In this document: positions 55,369 to 64,000 of the stretch, one piece after another
How positions within the stretch are numbered: the stretch's first letter is position 1
How the letters are laid out: every line of letters begins with the position of its first letter
Assembly (NCBI GenBank): GCA_032622095.1
Contig: CP136062.1
Coordinates: 143,052,351 to 143,116,350, forward strand
Length of the DNA: 64,000 nucleotides
Origin: Siphonodentalium dalli
Lineage: Eukaryota > Mollusca > Scaphopoda > Gadilida > Siphonodentaliidae
Direction of reading: 5' to 3'
The notes under the pieces: generated by a model
Seen by the model: only the letters and a program-made list of their open reading frames with translations
Databases searched by the model: none
Told to the model about the DNA's origin: nothing
Program-made: the position numbers and the translations under genes

Positions 55369-55373
55369 TTGAC

Positions 55374-55869
55374 TTCTCTCAAAAAACCAATTTGAAATCT
55401 CTGGGCTGGCTCCTGATTACAGTTATATTCAACTATGATAGTTAAAGTGATGTGATCAAATAGAAATGGAGAATAATCTTGCTCAAAGTAGTTATTTTTA
55501 TGAATATTAATCCAAATTTACAACACACACCGTCAGTCTTATATATTTATTAAACGCAATGAGTATCGATGGCGAAATCATTTGCGTTAGTTTATCGGTG
55601 ATTTTTGCGTCCCGAATCAAGATGTAAATATTTACAATTGAGCATAGTTCAGATGGAATTTTCTATGGAGTGTGGTCAATTTCTTTGAGATTTTGGGCGA
55701 TGTTAGTAGAATGCTACATTCTCCCAGTTGGCCTAGCGCCTGAGTACTAATTTATCAGTTTCACGCACCTGAACAAGTCCATAATGTCTTTTAATTTGAC
55801 AGTGCAAAATCCACTACTTCCCACTTTTTGTGCAAATTATGGGATCGCGCATCCCAGTGCACGACTGCA
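55374..55869. other. No recognised feature
   Basis: Non-coding sequence downstream of the LTR element. Confidence 0.4.
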
Positions 55870-56150
55870 TAACATTCTCAACCAAGCCTGCAAATAGTGT
55901 GTCTGTCAATTGCAGAATGAGGTCCCCAGAGTTAGCGACGCTATCCCGCACAGTGGGCTAGCATCACCAAATTCACCCTCTGGGGACCTCATTCAGCTTA
56001 GCTCTCATCTTCTGGGAAGTATCTACATGTATAGTATCAAATTAACAGTGTTTATAGTCTAATACTTTTTCCCTTCTCTTTTAGCCCTCTGGGGACCTCA
56101 TTCTGCAAATGACAGACACCATATTTGCAGACTTGCTCTCAACAGTACTG
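55870..56150. mobile_element. Palindromic MITE with GAATGAGGTCCCCAGAG ends
   Basis: CTGCAAATAGTGTGTCTGTC and GCAGAATGAGGTCCCCAGAG on the left are inverted on the right (CTCTGGGGACCTCATTCTGC, GACAGACACCATATTTGCAG). An internal palindrome holds ATTCACCCTCTGGGGACCTC. Related to 14240-14500. Confidence 0.65.
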
Positions 56151-56246
56151 AAACAAATGAGCAGAATTCAGATCAAATTCATTTTGCAACAACTTGTTTT
56201 ATTTAATCGCACAAATATACTTTTCTAAATGACATTAACATATAAA

Positions 56247-57290
56247 TTTTGGAACAGACTGCCCCTAAAAATTCGATGTTGTGACTCTTTGTCAGCTTTC
56301 AAGCGAGAACTAAAAACACACCTTTTCCGTCTGTGCTTCAAATGCAACAGACAAATAAAAAACAGTAGCGTTAGCGAGTAGCCTTGGTCAGCTAGGGTGT
56401 TCCAGGCTATACCAGGTGAAAGCTAACGTCATGCGCATTCTTATTCCAAGAAGCATTAAATGACCTGGAATCACAACCGAAGAAGTCCCGTAAGCACGTT
56501 AGCGAGTAGCCATGGTCAGCTAGGGTGTTCCAGGCTATAACAGGTGAAAGCTAACATCATGCGCATCAACCAAGGAAATCACCAGCTGAACTTAACTCGT
56601 GTACATATGTGTTTGATAACTGTTTTTTTATTTTTATCTTAAAATACCCACAAAAATAAAATAAAAAAAATACTAACTCTTTGTTGATAATATTCTATCT
56701 TTTATACTGTTTGGATCACTAATTAAGCACCTATATCTCATCTAAAAAAATTCGTTTCAATTTTACTCGTTCCCGATCTTTCCCCATTTTACCCCCTTTT
56801 CATGTTATTTTTAGCTTGTTACCCGTTCGCCATTTTACCCCTTTTCTTTCGCTGTTAGCATTTTTTAGCATGTTACCACCCCCAATTTACCAGTAATTTT
56901 TAAATATTTTTTCGATTTGTAATTTTATGCGCTTTTGTATTTCTTAGTAACGTCTCACTTATAGTTCTACATTTTTGTTGATGTCCATAATTATGTCTTA
57001 TATTTGCAATTGTATTTTATGTTTAACATGTCTAGCGTTTTAGAGCACTTAGGTGGATTTTACGCTAAACAAAACTGTTATTTATTTATACTGCCTTTAC
57101 TGCGGTTGAGAATTAGGTTAAGTTTGGGTATTTTCTAGTTAGGTTCTTAGTATATAATTTTATCCATTCGCTATTTACTATTATTTTAGGATGTGTGCCA
57201 TGTTTGTATTGTAAGCGCATTGAAACTAATATATTGTATAATGCGCTCTAAATGTATCGATAATAATAATAATAATAATAATACAAAATT
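56247..57290 (+). mobile_element. L2-like LINE 3' fragment with (AAT)n tail
   Basis: Starts in coding sequence: FWNRLPLKIRCCDSLSAF, KRELKTHLFRLCFKC, ending at TAG 56379-56381. WN-x-LP-x-x-IR...S-x-x-x-FK-x-x-LKTHLF is the C-terminal signature of L2/CR1-type LINE proteins. The long 3' UTR ends TTGTAAGCGCATTGAAACTA ... ATGCGCTCTAAATG, then an (AAT)n microsatellite at about 57260-57290. The GCGC-TTGA/CTATA-AATG plus trinucleotide tail is typical of L2 elements. Within the UTR about 85 bp are duplicated (GTTAGCGAGTAGCC at about 56369 and 56498). Strongly 5'-truncated. Confidence 0.78.
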
Positions 57291-57609
57291 GCTCCTCCTG
57301 AGTCCCCCATAACAATAATTAGACCAATTGAATGTTAATTGACTAATAATGATTAGTCATTCACAGAATTAAGACATGTTATTTGGTCACAAAAACAAAT
57401 GTGGTACGATTTAGTATGACAGTGTTTTTGAATAATTTTTGTGAAATATGATATTGGGTTATGCCTCTTTTATCGAATTCACAGAGTGGCTCTATCCATA
57501 TTCACTTATTATTGTTGAATATAACTGTAATAGTTCAATCCGAGGTCAGTTCAAGCCATTTTTTATAATGGCAAAATTTGGAACTTATGACAGTTGGTCA
57601 ATGAAGGAA

Positions 57610-58045
57610 TGTTAACACATTCTTTACTGGAGCTTCCTGAAATTTTGCAAAAATCCTGTGCCAGCGCATTCTCTTATATATGCGAGTCGCCCATAAGGCA
57701 CCTCGTAAATATAAGAGAATACATTGGCCTAACAATATTTACCATGGCCTTGTAAGCCAGAGTATTCTCTTATATCTGCAAGGCTCCCTACGGGAGACTC
57801 ACATATATAAAAGAATGCACTGGCACAGGGTCTTTTATTTATGCTGCACCAGCGCAGCTCCCATAGGGCGTCTCGCAAATATAACAGAAAGCATAAATTA
57901 CAATATTTACTTTGATCTTGTAAGTCAGTGCATTCTTGTTTACATGCAAGACTCCCTATGGGAGACTTGCATATATAAGAGAATGCACTGGCACAGGGTC
58001 TTTAATGCTGCAACAGCACAACTCCCGTCATGAAAGGGTTGATAC
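57610..58045. mobile_element. Hairpin-cassette MITE array with three hairpins
   Basis: GGAGCTTCCTGAAATTTTGC begins the unit. Hairpins lie at about 57663-57727, 57765-57825 and 57925-57990, joined by CAATATTTACCATGGCCTTG and CAATATTTACTTTGATCTTG spacers and by GGGTCTTT-TATGCTGCACCAG text. The end is AACTCCCGTCATGAAAGGGTT. It appears to be a complete element partly duplicated in tandem. The terminal TTAA is imperfect at the right (GGGTTGATA). Confidence 0.65.
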
Positions 58046-58210
58046 TGATGAATGCACAGCCAGGGATAACATTGATTTTGTTTGGTTTGTTTGCAATAAA
58101 GCAATAAGATTACAAGCTGTTGTAGCTCTTTTGTCTTTTTCATCGAGCATGACACTAAATAATTGATGCATGATATTTTTGGACATTTCCAACAAAAAAT
58201 TGGTCATTGG

Positions 58211-58383
58211 CCACCAACAGCACAAACCAACTGAGTTACCTCTTATCACATCGCCACCAGCACAAACCAACTGAGTTACCTCTTACTACATCGCCACCAG
58301 CTCAAACCAACTGAGTTACCTCTTACTACATCGCCACCAGCACAAACCAACTGAGTTACCTCTTACTACATCACCACCAGTTC
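58211..58383. repeat. 40-bp minisatellite, four copies
   Basis: CACAAACCAACTGAGTTACC starts at 58221, 58261, 58301 and 58341, exactly 40 bp apart, with one to three differences between units. Confidence 0.92.
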
Positions 58384-60048
58384 AGATGGAAAGACAAGTA
58401 AATACACATATATAAATAGCAATGGTAACTTTATCTCTATTTTTTATATACCAATAATAGACAAATAAATTTTGCTGATTTTGAGACAAAATAAAACAGT
58501 ATATTTTGCGTGGATGTCAAAAAAAATTGGCAACCATATATGGTCATAAAATTAACATCCACATATATGTTACAAATATTGAACAAAATGAAAATGCTTG
58601 CATTTGATGCGATAAAAATCAGAACTTATGGTCAGAAAATGTGAAATCTTAGATTTTAGGTTGTGAATGATGATGTGATATATAGATAGAATGACACAAG
58701 GGTCACGAAGGATGTGAACTGGATAACTTTATTGCACGAGTTTGTTGTGACGTGTTCACATCACTGGGTCATTCTATGTTTATTACATACCCGGTGACTG
58801 TCGCTTACTATATATACTGAAATTTAGGTTGATATTGCTTCGTTTAATCAAATAAATTAGTGATTTAGGTATAGTACACCTCATAACAGTAAAGCCCTTT
58901 TCAGCCTTTCTATTACATCGTCAAGGACGTTGTCAGTGTTATTGGCCTGTATTGTCCAAGGACAGTTTTAATCAAGGTTTTGAAACTTTCTGTATTTTAC
59001 TGTATTTCGAATAAACTAATGGGTGTGCAATAAACTATTCAGGCAAATAACATCAAATTGAATATATACAAATGGAAACTGGTACCAGCGATTCTGAGAG
59101 AATAGAACTTGTCTGGTAAATAACTAGTCACAAACTGAGCGGAGCAATCCGAGAACAATTATCTGCAGTTGATAAATTCTGATGTTTGTGTGAAGGGAAT
59201 TGCTGAAATATTCTCCAATAGGCACCTCGGCAATATTAACATATTGTTCTATTTGGAATTCAGCTACCATGAGAATTCGGGGAATGGAATTATGAATCTT
59301 GGAGAAAATTTATATATCTTCTGTAATCACAATATTATAAAAATGTGCTGACCTTTGTTCAAATAATATCAGTCTATAACTAAACAGAACCCTCCCTTCC
59401 TCAACCTCAACGATTTGTCATTAGACCCATGCGAATACCGGAGTTTTGTTCAAATAAAATAGTTCTTAAAAAATTTGAAAACGAATCAAATTGAAAATTG
59501 AAAATTTCACAATCTTGGTCGCCAAAATTATAAGATAAGTTTTTGGTTTTCAAGTATCTTTACATTTCTGACTGAATGTCCTTGGAATAAATTATAAACT
59601 GTTATATATGCAGTCTGAAAACAAGCTGATCAGAACGATTCAAGTTAACTTAAAACGTCAGATCATGAGGAAGTAATTATGAGTGTATCTCCTTTTTATA
59701 CTTCTCAGCAGTTGTGAATGTTCAAATGTTACAGGAAATTGCATTAAGTTCCTGTTGACTGTTTTGAATTATTCAAAGTTACTATTTGTTGATTCAAAGT
59801 CGAATTGAATACTGAGGTCGAATCAAATAACAAAATGAATATAAAATAATTGCATGGGCATATATATTATAGCAAATTGCCGCAGAAACAAAACATCTTT
59901 TTTCGTCTTACATCAAACAATTTGAGTATTCATTTATGGGTAGAGAGTAATGAAGTTCAATGAACATACAAATCATGTTGTAAGCTTGCACCAAAGATAT
60001 TATAAAATAACTGCACTACTAATCTGAATTACTAATGAAGGGTTTTCA
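58384..60048 (-). other. Probable TTF2 3' UTR and flank, otherwise empty
   Basis: Sequence 3' of the TTF2 stop codon on the minus strand. No repeat family or exon recognised. Minus-strand AATAAA hexamers near 58726 and 58776 are over 1.2 kb from the stop and remain only candidates. Confidence 0.35.
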
Positions 60049-60109
60049 TTATAGACCAAATATCATTTTCAAATCCGCCAGTGATAATTTCTGACTTGTT
60101 GCACCATCC
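60049..60109 (-). CDS. TTF2: TTF2 terminal coding exon
   Basis: 61 bp after a TTTTCTTTTCAG acceptor. One base finishes the glycine codon, then DGATSQKLSLADLKMIFGL and TAA (60049-60051). The LSLADLK-x-x-FG end is the family signature. Confidence 0.88.
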
Positions 60110-61389
60110 CTGAAAAGAAAAAAATATATAAGCTATAGCTAGCTCTCTGTTGTATTAAACACAAGTAAGATTAGTAGCATTTTAAAGTGGTGGTTCCTGT
60201 ATGAATGTCTGAGAGTTGATTACATAATCGGCCACTGACTTCAATTTATGTAATGCAATACACTAATAATTGGTGTTTATTTTAGCTCACATGCTAAATG
60301 TTCAGAGCCTAAGTTTATGAAAAATATTTCCCAGTTTTATTTAACTTTTATCTTTCCTATTTTTGAGGTAAACAAACTTTCTGAATATCATTTCGGCCTA
60401 TAGTATCTTATTTTTGCATCAGGATGAACTCATTTCGCCCTCAAAATATACTTTCGATGTCTAGCGTCTCTGGGCTAACTGCAATATGATCTCAATGGAA
60501 GCTTCTGCTGATCCTCCTGACACCGCTGTTGCATGATTCACATAATCTGTGCAGGATAGACCTCAACTGGCATTACTATGAAATCAATTATATACATATC
60601 ATTTCATTATACAACCAATCGCCTACTGATCCAGAGAGTCAACCATATGAAATAATTTAAAATAATCATATTTATTCTATAATTGCCTATGCTATTGTGT
60701 GTAGAACACCTATCTTGTAAATTTCATCTTTACACCCTGCTGTGGGTATAAATTTCTACAGTGGGTGTAATTTTTTTTTAAATGCCATTTCATGGGTTAA
60801 ACGTTTATATCTCAGTTAGCATAATAGTTCTTCTGTTGCATTCATTTAAAAGTTGTTATGATATCAATTAAATATGAGGAAAATTGCCTGCATTTCAATC
60901 AAATGTAGCTTGCTAGTGTTGTATGAACTAGGAAACATATAATTCGGAATATCAAGTGACTGGTTGATGGTTTAGAAATAGTTTGACATTATAACGCAAA
61001 AGTATGCATCACGACGTGTGATGCACATTCCTTATAGCGGCGTGTTTGGGTCACTCGGTTGAATTCGCGGAACAAATGTAAAATAAAAAGAGGACGAGAG
61101 TAAAAACAATTCACAACTCATGGTATTGTGGTTTTAACCATTCACCAAAATGCTCATGGTTAAAACTACAATCATACTTGTGGTGTAAATTAGGTACTCT
61201 CGGCTACAATGGGTGTATTCTATATATATATATATATATACACACACACTTGTTTTAACCAATTATGATATTAAAACTGAGTGCATCACTTTAAAGATTT
61301 CTTACCCAGTCAATACATTCTTGGCTAGTTGCTGCTTCCTTTTTTGTAGGGCTACGATGGTTTCCTCCACAGTATCTTTGCACAGAAAC
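60049..61389 (-). CDS. TTF2: Transcription termination factor 2 (TTF2/lodestar), 3' end, partial
   Basis: The last two coding exons (61306-61389 and 60049-60109) of a SNF2-family ATPase, read right to left. Joined, they give FLCKDTVEETIVALQKRK, QQLAKNVLTG and DGATSQKLSLADLKMIFGL, then TAA. From memory, human TTF2 ends in [20 protein letters not shown], LAKQV, a short Ser/Gly linker and KLTLADLRVLFGI, so both the end of the C-terminal helicase lobe and the tail match. TTF2 (HuF2; Drosophila lodestar) is an ATP-dependent factor that releases Pol I and Pol II transcripts. The helicase motifs lie upstream, beyond the window. The tail distinguishes TTF2 from other SNF2 proteins; confidence in the family is higher than in strict orthology. 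Confidence 0.88.
60110..61305. other. TTF2 last intron
   Basis: 1.2-kb intron with GT-AG ends. It contains a (TA)n-(CA)n microsatellite near 61222-61250 and no family repeat. Confidence 0.7.
61306..61389 (-). CDS. TTF2: TTF2 penultimate coding exon
   Basis: 84 bp between a TTTGTAG acceptor and an ACTGG|GTAAG donor. One leading base completes a codon from the previous exon, then 27 codons (FLCKDTVEETIVALQ...NVLT) and two bases of a glycine codon. TVEE-x-I...LQ-x-(R/K)K is the conserved segment after SNF2 motif VI. Confidence 0.88.
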
Positions 61390-61420
61390 CTACAAACAGA
61401 TGTGATATACATATATAAGT

Positions 61421-64000
61421 AATCATTGGTTGTTTGCCATATTTAGTGCCACCTGGTGCATATTTTATCAACCCTTTCTACACTAAATGGATTCTCCCGT
61501 TCAGTTATAAAAGTATACATTGGAACGATCAATGATTAAATTGGAGGGGTTTTCAGGTAATAAAAACAAAGGACAGGCAGAAAAACAGATAATACACAAG
61601 AGGTGGCATCAGAGATGCTGTGTCTCAGTTTTCAGTGGCTTACCGCCGGTGGCTACCGCCAATTGGTGTGCATCAGTATCGGTAGACTAATTAATAGGTA
61701 AAATCGAAAAATGATTAATTAAGGGCCATAACTCAAATTTTATCGGGCCAGGCTGGTTTTCGAACTCGTCCGAAATATTCTTGGCAAGTACGTCTATTCC
61801 AAATTTTAAACAAATCGGAGGACGTTTGTTGAAGTTATTGCGCTAACGAGCTAAAAATTCACGAAAAATGACTAATTAAGGGCCATAACTCTATCAAATT
61901 TTATCGGACCTGGCCGGTTTTCGAACTCGACCGAGATATTCTTGGGAGACACCTATATCCCAAATTTCAATCAAATCGGATAACGTTTGTTGAAGTTATC
62001 GCGCTAACGAGCTGAAATTCACGAAAAATGACTAATTAAGGGCCATAACTCTATCAAATTTTATCGGACCAGGCCGGTTTTGGAACTCGTCCGAGATATT
62101 CTTGGGAGACACCTGTATACCAAATTTCAATCAAATCGGATAACGTTTGTTGAAGTTATCGCGCTAACGAGCTGAAAATTCGTGAAAAATGACTAATTAA
62201 GGGCCATAACTCTATCAAATTTTATCGGACCAGGCCGGTTTTCGAACTCGACCGAGATATTCTTGGGAGACACCTATATACCAAATTTCAATCAAATCGA
62301 TAACGTTTGTTGAAGTTATCGCGCTAACGAGCTGAAATTCACGAAAAATGACTAATTAAGGGCCATAACTCTATCAAATTTTATCGGACCAGGCCGGTTT
62401 TCGAACTCGTCCGAGATATTCTTGGGAGACACCAATATACCCAATTTCAATCAAATCGGATAACGTTTGTTGAAGTTATCGCGCTAACGAGCTGAAAATT
62501 CGTGAAAAATGACTAAGGGCCATAACTCTATCAAATTTTATCGGACCAGGCCGGTTTTCGAACTCGTCCGAGATATTCTTGGGAGACACCTATATACCAA
62601 ATTTCAATCAAATTGGATAACGTTTGTTGAAGTTATCGCGCTAACGAGCTGAAAATTCGTGAAAAATGACTAATTAAGGGCCATAACTCTATCAAATGTT
62701 ATCGGACCAGGCCGGTTTTCGAACTCATCCGAGATATTCTTGGGAGACACCTATATACCAAATTTCAATCAAATCTGATAACGTTTGTTGAAGTTATCGC
62801 GCTAACGAGCTGAACATTCGTGAAAAATGACTAATTAAGGGCCATAACTATATCAAATTTTATCGGACCAGGCCGGTTTTCGAACTCGTCCGAGATATTC
62901 TTGGGAGACACCTATATCCCAAATTTCAATCGAATCAGATAACGTTTGTTGAAGTTGTTGCGCTAACGAGTCTAAAATCAGTGAAAAATGGCAAAGGGCC
63001 ATAACTCTGTAATAAATGTGCGGACGAATCCGATATTTTGTCTGCAGCTTACGTGCATGGATATGTACTCACACACCAAATCATTGGTTGTTTGCCATAT
63101 TTAGTGCCACCTGGTGCATATTTTATCAACCCTTTCTACACTAAATGGATTCTCCCGTTCAGTTATAAAAGTATACATTGGAACGATCAATGATTAAATT
63201 GGAGGGGTTTTCAGGTAATAAAAACAAAGGACAGGCAGAAAAACAGATAATACACAAGAGGTGGCATCAGAGATGCTGTGTCTCAGTTTTCGGTGGCTTA
63301 CCGCCGGTGGCTACCGCCAATTGGTGTGCATCAGTATCGGTAGACTAATTAATAGGTAAAATCGAAAAATGACTAATTAAGGGCCATAACTCAAATTTTA
63401 TCGGGCCAGGCTGGTTTTCGAACTCATCCGAAATATTTTTGGCAAGTACGTCTATTCCAAATTTTAAACAAATCGGAGGACGTTTGTTGAAGTTATTGCG
63501 CTAACGAGCTAAAAATTCACGAAAAATGACTAATTAAGGGCCATAACTCTATCAAATTTTATCGGACCTGGCCGGTTTTCGAACTCGACCGAGATATTCT
63601 TGGGAGACACCTATATACCAAATTTCAATCAAATCGGATAACGTTTGTTGAAGTTATCGCGCTAACGAGCTGAAATTCACGAAAAATGACTAATTAAGGG
63701 CCATAACTCTATCAAATTTTATCGGACCAGGCCGGTTTTCGAACTCGTCCGAGATATTCTTGGGAGACACCTATATCCCAAATTTCAATCGAATCAGATA
63801 ACGTTTGTTGAAGTTGTTGCGCTAACGAGTCTAAAATCAGTGAAAAATGGCAAAGGGCCATAACTCTGTAATAAATGTGTGGACGAACCCGATTTTTTGT
63901 CTGCAGCTTACGTGCATGGATATGTACTCACACACCGTCAATAAACGGTTGAGTTATAAGCAAAACACGCCGCCTGTCCGCCGCCCACCGTCCCCCATCA
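61421..64000 (-). repeat. 160-bp tandem array with 1,658-bp higher-order repeat in a TTF2 intron
   Basis: Monomers start with GGGCCATAACTC at 61723, 61880, 62040, 62201, 62360, 62517, 62678, 62839 and 62996, then again from 63381, so the spacing is 157-161 bp. Each has ATCGGACCAGGCCGGTTTTC, GAACTCG, GATATTCTTGGGAGACACC and AACGTTTGTTGAAGTTATCG. The non-monomer leader at 61421-61722 (AATCATTGGTTGTTTGCCAT...) recurs at 63079, an exact shift of 1,658 bp; the second block has fewer monomers. At the right edge CCTGTCCGCCGCCCACCGTC may be the start of the tetranucleotide tract that leads to a head hairpin. The layout suggests a large HINE/pearl-type element, cut off by the window end. Confidence 0.8.

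Larger units (their letters stand above)
50313..55373 (+). mobile_element. Ty3/Gypsy-type LTR retrotransposon, looks whole and young
   Basis: A 5-bp target duplication TTGAC (50313-50317 and 55369-55373) brackets short LTRs that start TG and end CA. A tRNA-type primer-binding site follows the 5' LTR and a purine tract precedes the 3' LTR. One long frame (50598-55064) encodes Gag-protease-RT-RNase H-integrase, the Ty3/Gypsy order. The element looks whole, with no obvious break in that frame. The LTRs are identical apart from an extra inverted segment in the 3' one, so insertion was recent. Lineage within Ty3/Gypsy is uncertain; the tRNA-Ser-like primer site would fit Mag-related elements. Confidence 0.92.

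Noticed and set aside
57936-58166. Plus-strand frame across the hairpin MITE
   Set aside because: Encodes translated hairpin-MITE repeat sequence also seen at other copies; not a gene.
61723-63960. Regular array considered as CRISPR-like
   Set aside because: The whole 160-bp unit is repeated without unique spacers, and the context is eukaryotic.

Overview
This is a repeat-saturated piece of an animal nuclear genome, most likely a bivalve mollusc. The evidence is two intron-containing genes with animal orthologues, a Ty3/Gypsy-type LTR retrotransposon, fragments of three LINEs, piggyBac and hAT relics, and many AT-rich palindromic non-autonomous transposons. The best taxonomic pointer is a dispersed repeat built from a terminal hairpin, a TCCG/TCTG-type tetranucleotide tract and monomers of roughly 160 bp. 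From memory this layout matches the bivalve pearl / HINE (Helitron-like) elements and the BIV160 satellite. Nothing looks bacterial, and there is no CRISPR array or convincing tRNA or rRNA gene.

Genes. Both recognised host genes are on the minus strand. PCED1 (PC-esterase domain-containing protein 1, formerly FAM113) has four coding exons at 24809-24884, 22963-23042, 19869-20101 and 17002-18154. Joined at consensus splice sites they give about 513 residues with an apparently intact SGNH-type catalytic set. At the right edge lie the last two coding exons of a TTF2/lodestar-type SNF2 ATPase (61306-61389 and 60049-60109); the rest of that gene lies beyond the window. The roughly 35 kb between them has no recognisable host coding sequence.

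Layout. 1-5 kb: a 2.6-kb inverted-repeat element holding a piggyBac transposase fragment. 5-11 kb: a 5.9-kb inverted structure of nested Helitron-like units and small palindromic MITEs. 11-16.5 kb: MITEs and a palindrome with 200-bp arms. 17-25 kb: PCED1, whose introns hold a hAT element with an 8-bp target duplication, a TTAA-flanked MITE and a Helitron-like unit. 25-42 kb: palindromes, two nested copies of a GCGCTTAAGCGC-rich element, hairpin MITEs and homopolymer tracts. 43-44.3 kb: a 5'-truncated LINE with a long open RT frame. 45-50 kb: more inverted repeats, a second LINE fragment and a Helitron-like unit. 50.3-55.4 kb: a young, whole-looking Ty3/Gypsy-type element. 56-58.4 kb: an L2-like LINE tail, hairpin MITEs and a 40-bp minisatellite. 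60-64 kb: the TTF2 3' exons and a 160-bp tandem array with a 1,658-bp higher-order repeat.

The most unusual pattern is modularity in the non-autonomous elements. One internal hairpin cassette recurs inside TTAA-flanked MITEs whose terminal repeats differ. Likewise, several head hairpins are each joined to similar 160-bp monomers. All identifications come from reading sequence against remembered families, without a database search.
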